A DNA stretch of 64,000 nucleotides. Source: Strongyloides papillosus (lineage: Eukaryota; Nematoda; Chromadorea; Rhabditida; Strongyloididae). Below the pieces are notes generated by a model that had not been told where the DNA came from, made no database searches, and worked only from the letters and a program-made list of their open reading frames with translations. The position numbers and the translations under genes are program-made. Position 1 is the stretch's first letter. Every line of letters begins with the position of its first letter. Location of the stretch: positions 558,001-622,000 of the forward strand of contig SRSI01000019.1 of the NCBI GenBank assembly GCA_005656395.1, in the 5' to 3' direction. This document shows positions 1 through 10,276 of the stretch, in pieces.

Positions 1-150
1 GTCCTAATGGGACCATAATTTTTTAAAAATAAAAAAAATGAAAAATATTGTTTCTTAGTTCTACTAACCTGCAAAATTTCACGTTTTTATCTCTTTGTAG
101 AAAGAAGTTATAAGTTCTCGCAAGTGGAGAGTTAATTATGGGACACCCTG
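1..150. mobile_element. End of a TIR transposon cut by the window edge (tentative)
   Basis: On the minus strand the sequence starting at the TA at 151-152 reads CAGGGTGTCCCATAATTA, a terminus style common among Tc1/mariner-type elements, and a similar GGGACCATAAT stretch lies at positions 9-19. The other end would lie outside the window, so the element cannot be confirmed. No coding capacity is visible. Confidence 0.3.
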
Positions 151-1079
151 TACATTTAACTGTAATTATACATTCTCACGGTTTGTCTGATTCAAGCCTT
201 TATACTCTATTGTATCTTCTGAATTTATTAATACTTTTAAAGACCTCATATACTTGTTTGGTTCGGCATAGATAATTCGTATTAATAATTCGAAAACATT
301 TTCTGGCAATGTTTTTGGTCTAGAAATGAAATTACTTAAAATAAATGTTAAATATGAGTTACATTATAACAGCAACTTAGAATCAAAGAAATGTTTGGTA
401 CTTTAACAAGAGTATTGGCGAAACTCCAAATAGACAATGATAGTGTCAATTGAGCTAGTAAACTTTTACGTATAACCTTTGTGTTAAATACTACATATAA
501 AGAAAGTCCTTCTGTTTATTCAAGATTTTTGGTCTTACTGAAAGATTAGGTTAGTTATGTGTGTAAAAGTATTAAAAAAGTAGTACTCGATGGAATTAAT
601 GATATAAAAGAACAAGTTATCATACGAGAAAGAGGAATTAAAATAAAAGAGTCTAACATAATAAGAACAAAAAAAAGTAAATAGAAAAGGTGAATCTCTC
701 TATAAATCTCTTGTTATAGTTGACGAAGTAATCAACTATCGCATGTTTTATAAGCTTTTGTAAGATCAAAAAAGTAAAGGTAAAAGTGGAAAAAAAAAGC
801 TGTTCGGTTACTCAAGTGAAGATGGTAAAAAAAGTTAAAGATAATGGTAAGAGAACGAACGTTAGTCCGTTTCTACTAGACAACGTTCGAATAAAATCAA
901 AATCGCTGTGCAAAACTTTAAGATGTGGAAGTGAAATTTGAATAATTTACCATAAATCAAACAAATGTAGACACCAAAAAAATTGAATATTAAATTTTAT
1001 ATTTGTATTTTATATATATTTACCTGTTTGATTGAATGAATAATTTTTACTACATAATATTGATGTTACTTTTAATACT
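151..1079. other. Intergenic, no gene recognised
   Basis: AT-rich sequence with stops in all frames. Some stretches (about 560-900) have slightly lower AT content and could be decayed mobile DNA, but no family motif could be read in any frame. Confidence 0.4.
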
Positions 1080-1171
1080 GAGTAACGATGTATCTTTATA
1101 TTTTTAAGAGATGTTATAAATAATATTTATTCTAATATTACTTTAATAAAAGTGCATAATTTATTTGTTAT

Positions 1172-1200
1172 TTCGAGAAGATCACTTTGCTCTTTAACAA
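1172..1200 (+). promoter_or_regulatory. Upstream box shared with the paralogue at 8.3 kb
   Basis: The motif TTCGAGAAGATCnCTTTGCT followed by CTTTAACA occurs here and at 7984-8010, about 250 bases before the start codon in each of two paralogous genes. It is the best preserved block within roughly 350 bases of recognisably duplicated upstream DNA. It may be a promoter element or simply a slow-changing part of the duplication; the sequence alone cannot decide. Confidence 0.4.
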
Positions 1201-1422
1201 AATATGTAAAACAAATTTTAAAGTAAAATAAAGTCCTCAATTTATTAATATTTAATGACAAATTTTTTCATAGTATAACTCTTGTTAATAGCATTATTCT
1301 GAGTCATTTAAAAATTGAATATTTTACATTTATATATTTTTTATCAATATATACGTGTATGCTAAAAATATAAATACCGTAAGCGGTGTAAAAAACTAAA
1401 AATATTTTTTGGCGTTTAGAAA

Positions 1423-1445
1423 AAACTGTTTGATTTAAACAGTTT
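1423..1445 (+). promoter_or_regulatory. 9-bp stem hairpin just before the start codon
   Basis: AAACTGTTT, a 5-base loop (GATTT), then AAACAGTTT, ending six bases before the ATG at 1452. The paralogue at 8263 has the identical stem at 8234-8256 with a different loop (AATTA). Stem kept while loop varies suggests an RNA hairpin in the 5' leader or a palindromic protein-binding site. Confidence 0.45.
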
Positions 1446-1451
1446 AATAGA

Positions 1452-1934
1452 ATGAATATTAAATATCTTTTTTGGATTTTATTTATCATTTTATTCTTTG
1501 TAAATTGTGTATGTTTATATCAAAGTTTTTATGCACTTTTAATTTAGGATTCTGGTTCACATGGAAAAAAAGAAGATGATGATAATTCAGAAGAAACTGA
1601 AGAAGACAAGCAAAGCTTAGAAATTACCAGACAGACTATTCAAATATTAAGTGAAATTGATGCTGTTGTAAATCCTGAAAAAAATGATGAAATTAATAGT
1701 AATGTGAGAACCATAAATACTAGTCATAAAAGAAAAAGTAATATTTATAATTCTTCTTTATATCAAGGTGATATTATGCTAGCACCAAATGACGCTTTAG
1801 AACTAATTGAAGAAGCAGAAAAAGTAGCAAGAGAAAAAAATGTTGATATTACGAGTATTAATGCAAAAATTAAAACTTTTGCTGAAAATCTAAAACTTAA
1901 TCTAAAAGGTACTTCAAGTGAAAATAACAAATGA
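1452..1934 (+). CDS. Small secreted protein with stand-alone astacin propeptide-like module, copy 1
   Basis: Two exons, 1452-1508 and 1548-1934 (GT-AG intron of 39 bases, phase 0), giving 147 residues. Exon 1 is a complete 19-residue signal peptide (MNIKYLFW..., hydrophobic, ending VNC). The mature part starts acidic (DDDNSEETEED), has a predicted helix near residues 40-56, then LYQGDIML at about residues 95-102, followed by an EEAEKVAREK helix and a stop. The F/Y-x-G-D-I-x-L motif matches the aspartate switch of astacin propeptides, in which the Asp caps the catalytic zinc. No protease domain follows before the stop at 1932-1934. It is paralogous to the genes at 8.3 and 9.5 kb. The astacin link is inferred from the motif plus the neighbouring astacin genes; a nematode-specific secreted family with a chance resemblance is the alternative. 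Confidence 0.65.
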
Positions 1935-2157
1935 CGAAAATAAAGCAGTAAAAATAAAGTTTTTATTTGGTTATAGCAAAAAATTTTCATTAACTAATAT
2001 TTATAGCTATAGAATTTGTTTTATACACACCATTGGAAATAAAAATGTATTATTATACATAATTTCTAAGTAAAATTCTTTAATTACTCAACATTCTTGT
2101 TAAAAATTAAGATGTTTATAACTTTTTAGCCTCTTTAGATTCATAAATAAAAAGTAT

Positions 2158-3610
2158 ACAAGGTGGCTTACATTTAACTTTCCAGATATTTGCACATATA
2201 ACTCTGCGCATAGAAAAGCTAGAGAATAAGTATTTAAACCATTGTGTTTCTAGATACATATCATTTTAAATTTATAAATTCTACAACAAAATGTGAATTC
2301 TAGGCAGAGTTATAAACTTTCGAAATTAAGGTGCATTTTTCAAATTTCAGTTATTGTAAATTTTTTATATGAAAAGATATTCGTATAGTTTATGTAGATT
2401 CTGAAAGTACAAAATCTTCTGTACTTACTTCTAAAATAGCGTAAAAATTGAAGTCTTTCAACTATGTTTAATTTTAAAATAAAAGAAAGTAATTTTGATT
2501 TTTTCGAACTTTTTATGTTTTTTAACAAATAAAATTTAAATCAGATAATTTTCAAAGATGTTTTATAAATATTTTAATAAAATAAATAAAGCTCTATCTA
2601 ATGAGTATATGACCATGAATAGCGATTGAGATTGAAAAAAGTTATGATTTGTCAAAAATCACTTTTTCACACTTTTGTTCAAATGTTAGGATACAAATAA
2701 TACTTTGTCCAATTTTTATAATATCTAATAACAATAATAACACTACTTATAATATTAGTTAACAGATTATTACTTATTTGTCCATACATTGTCTAAAAAA
2801 CTGAAATATTCTTTATTACTCAAATTTAAAAAAAAAAAGATTTTTCAAAATTTTCACACCATTTACTATCATTTTATACTATTTTGTATAGATATTACCC
2901 TGTAAAAACAATTATAATGTGTCTTTGGAATTTTTCGTATATCCACTCATAATCTCATGCGTCCTATTTTTAAAATATTTGTGAGTAATTATCAAAATAG
3001 GACAATATTTTGAATACTTTTAAAAACAAAACATAATCTGTACCTGAAATGTAAAAAAAATGACATATTTTCTTTTAAAACTAGAATTAATGTAAAAAAA
3101 TAGTCAAGTTTTGACTATTTATAACTTTCTTCAAACTCAATCAAATTCAGTCGTACTATGCTCATTCGATAGAGCTTTGCTTACTTTATAAGAATATCGA
3201 TAGAACATTTTTTAAATTACCTGGTAAGAGATTTGATTGTCGAAAGACATAAAAATTTTTACAAAAATTGGAATTTTTTTCTTTTATTTAAAAATTAAAC
3301 ATAGTTGCTGAACTTCAATCTCTATTATTTTTTGGAATTAGATACAAAAAACTTTGCAATTTAAAAATCTGCATCAAACATAAAAAAATCTTTTTATGTG
3401 AAAAAGTTACATTTAGTGAAAGCTGAAAAAAGACCTAAATTATGAAAGTCTATAACTTTGTCTAAAATCCGCATTTTCTTGTGAAATCTACAGATTTAGA
3501 ATGACATTATCTCAGCTAAAAATGGTTATAATACCATATTTGCAGCTTATTTATGTGCAGAAGTATATAAGCAAATGTTTGAGAAACCTTACGGAAGCCA
3601 AACTGTATTA
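2158..3610. mobile_element. Fold-back element with long inverted-repeat arms
   Basis: The two ends are inverted copies: left arm about 2158-2690, right arm about 3050-3610. Matching stretches include AAAGCTCTATC[T/G]AATGAG (2588 versus the complement of 3175), CAACTATGTTTAATTTT (2459 versus the complement of about 3310), AGTTATAnACTTTC (2305 versus the complement of about 3455) and TTGCnnATATAnnTCTGCnCATA near the tips. The outer ends read GGTGGCTT and its rough complement AAGCCAAAC. The element interrupts a segmental duplication at a site that is uninterrupted in the other copy, which sets its limits. There is no open frame, so it is non-autonomous. The arms have diverged, implying an old insertion. 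Confidence 0.65.
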
Positions 3611-4582
3611 TTTTGAATTAATAAGTAAGATTGATTGGAAGTAGTTATAAATAAATTATCATATCTTATTAAGACCTTTCATTTAGAGTATAAATACTTT
3701 AGATCTTAGAAATTAAAAGCTTACGTTAAATGATATATATCATTCAATATACCTAAAATTTAAATAAATAATCGTTTTTTTTTATTTTTAATCAATGATT
3801 TTAACATTATTCCAAAATTCTCGGTAAAAGAATTACTGTTGTATTGTAAATATTATACTTTTTATTCTTGAAAATAAAAATTGAAATATCTATAACATTT
3901 CAATACGTAGGTTGTCAAATATAAACTGCGTATTTTTAATGCGCGTTGTATGACGCGCGTTATCTCTTATGATGCACATGTTTGGTATAATAAAACAAAC
4001 TGTTATACTCTCCTAAAACTTCTCTACACGATGATATATATTATTACCATGAGGTCTATTTATCATCAATTTATTTTAAAATTAATCTATGCTATCAATA
4101 TGTGATGTTCGTGTCACTATGCTTTATGAGTTCAAACGCGATAATAATGCTACAAAATTAACTTAACAAATTGATGAATCTTTCGGAGAGAATCTTATTA
4201 ATGTTTCTACTGCGCAAAGATGGTTTAAAAAATTTAAAAAAGGCATGGAGAACCTCGAAACAAAGAGCATGGGAAACCTAAGTCTGTTCTTGATAACGAT
4301 AACTTATAAAAAGTTGTTGAAACCAATCCACCTAAAACGGTTAGGGAACTTGCAAAAGAGTTCAATATATCTAGAACAACAATTTACTGTCATTAAAAAG
4401 AGATACAGAAAACGAAAAAATTCAGCAAATGGATACCTAACGAATTAAGTGACTTTCAAAAAGCGTGTCGTTGTGAAGTTTGTCCTTCTTTCATTGTAGG
4501 AAACAAAAAAGATTCATTTCTTAAACATCTTGTTATCAATGATAAAAAGTGCATTCTATATGACAGTCGTAAACAAACTTAA

Positions 4583-6869
4583 CCCTTTGCGGTCGTATTA
4601 AATTTGGCCATGGATGTCGTATTGGTCGGAATTATTTTTCGTTGAAATACCAGTGATACATATCATGCAAGATTTATTAATTCTTTTGTTAGCTTAAAAT
4701 AAGATATATGTGAAAATTATATTTTATATTTCTCCATCGTGTGGTATCTTTCAAAACAGTCTCCAATATGCAGTCCTGGTTTTCGATTACATGTATCGCA
4801 AAAATAATTAGTTTGGCGTCTTCCACCCCTAATCTTTCCGTTTGAACATACAATACAATCTTTACTTTTTACATCTTCACAGTGCCGCAATATATGCAGT
4901 TTTCCATTAAGCCTTTCTTCTTTATCTGAGGTCGATGGTCTTCCTGGTTTTGAAGATGCTCCATCACGAAAATCACCTACAAGTTGTTCCACCAATTTTC
5001 GGACAAACATAAAATGTGACATAGGCGTTCTGTTTTCTCTTCTAGTTGACACCTTATATAGGATGTAGCTATTGATTGCAGAAACCTCTAATCCCCAGAA
5101 AAAAATCTTTCTCCACCATTTGCAAGACTTTCTCATAAAACAATATGAACTTGCTAATTGGTCAGCCTTATCAATACGACCTTTATTCATATTGTAGTTT
5201 GTAATGACAGTTGGTTTGATAATGCTGATGGTGTTACCTTGTTTCACTCTTCTTTCTATAGTTGTCGTGGCTGAAGTATCGTAGCTGCTTAGTATGGTGA
5301 TTATTCTCTTGTCTTTCCATGCTAATAATAGAATGTCACCTGATCGATAGGCAGCAACAGTATTATTTTTTGTTAGCGCTGGTTTTTTTATCATAGCAGG
5401 TACATATTTTCTGTTTGTATTTAGTGTACCGGTTAAATAGCAGTTAAGTTTTAGAATCTCCTGCGCTAATGGAATCCCTGTAAAATATCTATCTGTAAAG
5501 ATATAATATCCTTTTGCCTCAGGATTTGCGGTCAAGAGCTTGTGATATAGTTGTAAAACAATCCTTGAACTGACAGGGAGGTCCGGACGGATAAGACATT
5601 CTGTACTAACACTTCCATAGTAAGGAAGCATAGCATATATATATCCTGTACGTGCATCTGATAACCCATAAATACGAATTCCCCATTTGGTGGGCTTTTT
5701 AGGATTGTATGTTAAAAAACTAGTTTTGCCTTTAAATTTGACAACAGACTCATCTATTGATATTTCTCTATCCGGTGTAAAATGCTCTTGAAATTTACCA
5801 TCAATATAGTCGATAAAATTTTTTACTTTTTGAATTCTCGTTGTTACATCATTTGTATCACTATCACTGGAAACATTTTCATTCAAATGTAACATCCAAA
5901 ATATTTGAAGAAATCTTTCCCTTCGAAATGTGTTTCTAAAGAATGGTATGTTTCCAACATGTTTCTTAGTCCAATAATATTTCATATCAGGAACTGGTAT
6001 AGTACCCATGTTGAGGATTACACCCAAAAAAGCTGCTAACTCTTCTTCTGTAACATCGACCCAGTTATTCCATTTTGATCTATCAGATAATCTCTGCTGT
6101 TCTATTTTATTTTTAGCATATTTATTTGTTTCTAGTACAATTGTTTCAAGAAGTGTATCTGTGAAGAAGAGTCTGAAAAAGTCGATGGGTTCCGTGCAAT
6201 TAACAGGTACATTAGGTCCAACAATCTTAGATCCCGTCGAAAAATTAATTTTTGATTGTAGCTGGTCTCCGTGCGTAACGTTTTTCCAGGTAGTAAATTC
6301 GTTTATATTACTGTTTTCATTTTCATCATTTTCCTCTACTTCACTGTCGCTAGACATTACTAATTGGCTAAGTCGTCGCTTTACTGGAACTATGTCACTA
6401 CTAGAATCACTACAATCGTTATCACTTTCTATATCAGAGTCAGTATTCAAGGAGTCAAAACAAAACTCTTCATCGCTATTTTCAGTTTCACAGTATACTT
6501 CTTTCGGTAACTCTCTTTTTGCCATTTTGGAGTATTATTTTTAATATCTTAAAAAGCGAGAATACCTAACTACAGTTAAACACAATTTGTGTGTATTGAA
6601 AAACTCATCTATTTAATATAAAAGTGGTCAACCAATTTTTTCTTAAAACAGTATACGAAATAATTTCTTGTTGGGAGAGATTAAATGACCACCTCTTATA
6701 CTAAGATGGATGAGCATAGTAATTCACCATTTAAGACAGTATGAACTGATACATGAATGAATAGAGTTAAGATTCGTACGATTTTTTGTACTGGTGGCTG
6801 AGAGTAGACATACGACCGGAACGATAAAAAAGCTTTGGTGGCTGAGGGCAGACATACGACCGCAAAGGG
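4583..6869 (-). mobile_element. Apparently intact piggyBac-type transposon
   Basis: A 2287-bp element bounded by TTAA at 4579-4582 and 6870-6873, the diagnostic target duplication of piggyBac. The inverted ends are identical over 16 bases (CCCTTTGCGGTCGTAT). At the right end a subterminal direct repeat, GTGGCTGAGnGnAGACATACGACCG, occurs twice (about 6794 and 6838). The left end also repeats GTCGTATT. One uninterrupted transposase frame fills the interior on the minus strand. It sits inside a mariner relict, so it is younger than that element. Perfect ends plus an open frame suggest recent mobility. Confidence 0.9.
4717..6525 (-). CDS. piggyBac-like transposase (DDE_Tnp_1_7)
   Basis: A 602-residue single-exon protein, the usual size for piggyBac transposases, which cut and paste DNA at TTAA through a DDD nuclease. 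The N-terminus is acidic and Ser-rich (about residues 15-75). The RNase H-like catalytic Asp residues are seen at D258 (SIDESVVKFKG), D345 (FTDRYFTG) and D452 (GRIDKADQ). The CNxWW-type region reads KSCKWWRKIFFW near 466-477. The C-terminal cysteine-rich domain has C557, C560, C576, C579, H586 and C590, able to bind zinc and probably the transposon ends. The start at 6525 is the first Met of the frame, about 340 bases inside the right end of the element. No stop or frameshift is present, so it could be active or only recently silenced. The long antisense frame at 6008-6544 is a shadow. Confidence 0.93.
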   Translation of the reverse strand: MAKRELPKEVYCETENSDEEFCFDSLNTDSDIESDNDCSDSSSDIVPVKRRLSQLVMSSDSEVEENDENENSNINEFTTWKNVTHGDQLQSKINFSTGSKIVGPNVPVNCTEPIDFFRLFFTDTLLETIVLETNKYAKNKIEQQRLSDRSKWNNWVDVTEEELAAFLGVILNMGTIPVPDMKYYWTKKHVGNIPFFRNTFRRERFLQIFWMLHLNENVSSDSDTNDVTTRIQKVKNFIDYIDGKFQEHFTPDREISIDESVVKFKGKTSFLTYNPKKPTKWGIRIYGLSDARTGYIYAMLPYYGSVSTECLIRPDLPVSSRIVLQLYHKLLTANPEAKGYYIFTDRYFTGIPLAQEILKLNCYLTGTLNTNRKYVPAMIKKPALTKNNTVAAYRSGDILLLAWKDKRIITILSSYDTSATTTIERRVKQGNTISIIKPTVITNYNMNKGRIDKADQLASSYCFMRKSCKWWRKIFFWGLEVSAINSYILYKVSTRRENRTPMSHFMFVRKLVEQLVGDFRDGASSKPGRPSTSDKEERLNGKLHILRHCEDVKSKDCIVCSNGKIRGGRRQTNYFCDTCNRKPGLHIGDCFERYHTMEKYKI

Positions 6870-7983
6870 TTAACAGTGGTTAAACAAATATGTAACTCCA
6901 AAACAATTCTCGAAACCTAAATTAGTCCCAAAAAAGGTTATGGCGACTATTTAGTATTCTGTTGTAAGAGTCATTCATTATAGATTTATGAGACCGGGTA
7001 AAAGCATAACTCCAGAATTCTATCGCCAACAACTTCAAGAAATGCACGAGAAATTGTCCAAAAAATGGCTGCTTTAATCAATAAAAAAGGACCAATTTTC
7101 CTCTACGATAACACAAGGTCGCATGTTTAAAAAATGACCCTCTAGAAATTGTGCGAATTAGAAAACGAAATTTTGCTTTATTCTGTGATTGATAGGAAAA
7201 GAGAAACAAACATGTATCATCAAATAATTCTTGTATAAATAAAAGACAAGTTGCAAAAATAGTCATTGTTTAAAAAAACCTTGCTAAATATTCTCTACAT
7301 TTAAAAAGGTAAGGACTAATTGTAATGCTTTTATTTTTCTTTGTTTTAGTTTTTTTATTGCCAATAAATCTTTCTTTACAATTACTAACAATGAATTTAA
7401 ACATTCTGCATATTTAACTGATCTTGTCTTTCGAATTTCCACTTTTTTAAACACCTCGACAATTTCTTAAAGGAGAAAATCTTTAAAAACTATGAAGACA
7501 TAAAAATTACTTTTGAAGCTTGCTTCAAATTGAGAAGCCTGGATTTCTATGAAAATAGAATAAATAGGCGTGTATCTCGCTTTCAACAATGTGCGGATTC
7601 TAATCATTTTTATTTCAGTTAAAAATATTTATTTTAATTGAGTTATATAGATTTAAAAATTTTGGTAAAAAACAAGCATTTCATGTTAGACAACTTAATA
7701 TTTTTATTAATTTTTCGTAACGACAATGTATAAATAGTTAAACAGCAAATCTTATTTATTTCAAAGAGCTATTAATTTTGTATTATCTTATTAGAGTTAC
7801 TTTTATCATATTAATATTTTAAAATTTATTGTTAATCACTAAAAATCTATTTTTTAAAAATAACATTATATTTTGTTACTTTTATAGGAAACAATGTAAA
7901 AATATATTCTATTAAAGGATGAGGTAAAAGATAGTATTTATATTAATGTTACTTTGAAAAAAATACATAATTTTATTGGTTAG

Positions 7984-8010
7984 TTCGAGAAGATCTCTTT
8001 GCTCTTTAAC
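7984..8010 (+). promoter_or_regulatory. Upstream box shared with the gene at 1.45 kb
   Basis: Second copy of the TTCGAGAAGATC-CTTTGCTCTTTAACA block, about 250 bases before the ATG at 8263. See 1172-1200. Confidence 0.4.
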
Positions 8011-8233
8011 ATTACAAGTAAAATAAATTTTAAAATAAAATAAACTCTGTATTTTAATAATTTTTAATGATAAATTTTTTATAATACGCCTCTTGTTGGA
8101 AGTACAGTTTTTAGTCATTTAAATACTGAATTCTTTATATTTACATATTTTTTATTCAGATATACATATTCGTTAAAGTATAAATAACGTAAAAAGTATA
8201 AAAGACCAATAATATTTCTTTTAAGTTTTAGAA

Positions 8234-8256
8234 AAACTGTTTAATTAAAACAGTTT
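8234..8256 (+). promoter_or_regulatory. Leader hairpin, second copy
   Basis: AAACTGTTT / loop AATTA / AAACAGTTT, six bases upstream of the ATG at 8263, the same spacing as at 1423-1445. The stem is unchanged while the loop differs. Confidence 0.45.
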
Positions 8257-8262
8257 AATAAT

Positions 8263-8712
8263 ATGAAGATTAAATATCGTTTTTGGATTTTATTTATTAT
8301 TTTATTAATTGTGAATTGTGTATGTTTATACAATAATCTCTTTAGATTAAAAATTTAAAAGTTTGTTACACTTGTAGAAGATAATGATGATTCATCTGAA
8401 TCTGATGATGAAAAATTCGATATGAAACTTACTGAAGATGTCACTAGAATATTAAGTAACCTTGATGCTGAAATATCGAGAAGTGAAAGAGAAGAAAGTC
8501 AGAATAGTTTATTGCCATTTTCTATTACTTCTAAATTAAAATCTTATGGTATTTATAGTGGCCGTTTATATGAAGGTGATATTATTCTTACACGATCTAA
8601 TGCTCGAGAATTAATTGAGGAAGCGGTAGAAGAAGCGAAAAAAAATAATGTTGACATTTCAAAATTCGACACAGAAATTAAAAATTTAGGTCTAAGTGGA
8701 AACCTCAATTAA
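8263..8712 (+). CDS. Small secreted protein with stand-alone astacin propeptide-like module, copy 2
   Basis: Proposed exons 8263-8319 and 8362-8712, total 135 residues. Exon 1 (MKIKYRFWILFIILLIVNC) is a signal peptide nearly identical to copy 1, with the same GTATGTTTATA donor. The acceptor is weak (AAAAG before TTTGTTACA) but is the one that keeps frame. The mature protein has an acidic start (EDNDDSSESDDE), helix DVTRILSNLDAEI, then LYEGDIILTRSNARELIEEA at about residues 88-107 and a short tail. Y-E-G-D-I-x-L-T is the aspartate-switch signature of astacin propeptides. The frame ends without a protease domain. The first intron is the least certain part of the model. Confidence 0.65.
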
Positions 8713-9482
8713 CGAATAAATGTAAAACAAAAGATAAAAAAGAAAAAAGTGAAGAAATGAAAGAGTAAATTTTTTTTACAGCTATGATCGAAAATCTGAT
8801 TCATTACTACCCAAATTTTTTTTTCAAAAACTTACACCGTTTTCAATTTTTTGGCTCGCTAAAATTCATAAATAAAAAGTATATTTTACAGTTTATTTGA
8901 TAAAATTAATTACAAGTAGTAATAAAAAAAGTTATTACAAGTTAATAAAAATTTTTAATTAAATTATAGATACTTAAAATCATAGAAACTTTGTTAAAAT
9001 GAAAACGTTTATTACCATTTGATGTACTAAACATTTAAATAAATAATCGATATTCTATCTTCAATCAATAACTCAACACTATTCCAAAATTCTTGATAAA
9101 ATATTTTTTATGAGTTGAAAATATTATTCATCTAATTCTTGAAAAAACATTTAAAAATTTTGAAGTACTACATACTGAGAATATTAAAAATTTATATAAA
9201 AAATCTTGGTGATTTTGAATTCTTTTTTTTAAGTAGAAATCATTGAAAATTTTTAGAGAGTGTTATGTAAACAAAATTACAAATAACATAAAGTTTATTT
9301 TTAAAAGATATAAAAGTATAACTTTATGTTTTCCAAATTTAACTTTTAAAATTGTTTAGTTAAAACAAATAAATTATTAATAGTTATTATCAAACAGAAA
9401 AGTTTATATAAAATCTGGAAATTTAAATATACTATCACATGAAAACTAACATACATATTAAATAGAATTCAAACATTAAACA

Positions 9483-10276
9483 ATGAAGCATTTTTTTATG
9501 CTTATATATATTACTTCTATTTTGAATTATGTAAGTTTACTTTCTCATTAAATACAGAAGTATTATTATAGAATCTTAGTACAAGTTTGTCATTAAATAA
9601 TATCGATCACGATGCAAAAGACTCTATTTCATCTTTACATGGCATAATTATAAAACGTATTTCAATGACACAATATAATTTTGTTTTACCAAATCTTCCT
9701 TTGTATTTTTTAAACTTTTTAAAAAGAATTAATTCAAATGATATGTCTAAAAAAGACCATGATGATAATTTGCAACGTAGTAGAACAAAAAAAAATGAAA
9801 ACGGTAAATTTAACGTAAATGATTAATATAAAGAATATTTAGAACATTCTGGTGATAACACCGCAATTACTTCAACATATACTACCAAAGATCATAGTGA
9901 TGAAAATGAAAATAAAAACAAAGGAGAAAGTAAAAGTGAAGATGATGAAAGGTCCGCTATCGAGAATGAAGAGAAAGATTTAGAGATTACTAAAAATGCC
10001 ACTAATGTATTAAATGATTTAGAGAGAAAAATTTTAATAAAAGAACATAAAATAAAGCCAGAAGGGAAAAGTGGAAAAAATAAAAAAGAGAAAAAAAATA
10101 AGAAAAAACCTAGAACTACGGTAAGACCAATGGAAAACCCGAATTTATTCCAAGGAGATATAATTCTTACAAACGCTCAAGCTAAAAGATTAGTCAAAAC
10201 AGAAATGAAAAAAGCAAGAAAAAAGAAAATTAGGTTTCCAAAATATAGGTCTAAACTGAGATTCATGAGAGAGTAA
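9483..10276 (+). pseudogene. Third stand-alone propeptide-like gene, interrupted by one in-frame stop
   Basis: Exon 1 at 9483-9530 encodes a signal peptide (MKHFFMLIYITSILNY), followed by a GTAAGT...TATTATAG intron and exon 2 from 9572. The frame stays open to a TAA at 9824-9826, then continues in the same frame without another stop to 10274-10276. The part after the stop holds the family features: acidic/Lys linker, ITKNATNVLNDLERKI helix (compare DVTRILSNLDAEI in copy 2), a Lys-rich stretch, NPNLFQGDIILTNAQAKRL (classic F-x-G-D-I-x-L-T) and a basic tail. One nucleotide change therefore separates a full-length protein of about 245 residues from a truncated one. It could be a young pseudogene, an allele, a sequencing error, or be bypassed by unrecognised splicing. 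Confidence 0.55.

Larger units (their letters stand above)
1080..3900 (+). repeat. Left copy of a segmental duplication (right copy 7880-9180)
   Basis: The upstream region, both exons and the downstream DNA of the first propeptide-like gene match those of the second. Downstream anchors are TTCATAAATAAAAAGTATA (2140-2160 versus about 8867-8885) and TTTAAATAAATAATCG plus ATTCCAAAATTCT (about 3760-3825 versus 9030-9095). The left copy is longer because a fold-back element sits at about 2158-3610. Divergence is substantial, so the duplication is not recent. Confidence 0.6.
3910..7694 (+). pseudogene. Dead mariner-family transposon, split by piggyBac
   Basis: Conceptual translation with many stops and shifts shows mariner transposase landmarks in order. 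From 4089 comes a helix-turn-helix region (DVRVTMLYEFKRDNN..., QRWFKKFKKG, then TVRELAKEFNISRTTI). After the piggyBac insert there is KKVMATI, VIHYRFMRPGKSITPEFYRQQL at about 6930-7040, and a C-terminal part at about 7405-7622 (NYEDIKITFEACFK ... YENRINRRVSRFQQC). Probable inverted ends are GGTTGTCAAATATAAAC at 3910 and its rough complement near 7680-7694, each beside TA. Transposase is nonfunctional. About 200 extra bases near 7190-7400 do not fit the family and may be another insertion. Confidence 0.75.

Noticed and set aside
6008..6544. 178-codon plus-strand open frame
   Set aside because: Exactly antisense to the piggyBac transposase N-terminus; Ser-rich because it mirrors the acidic region. 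A shadow.
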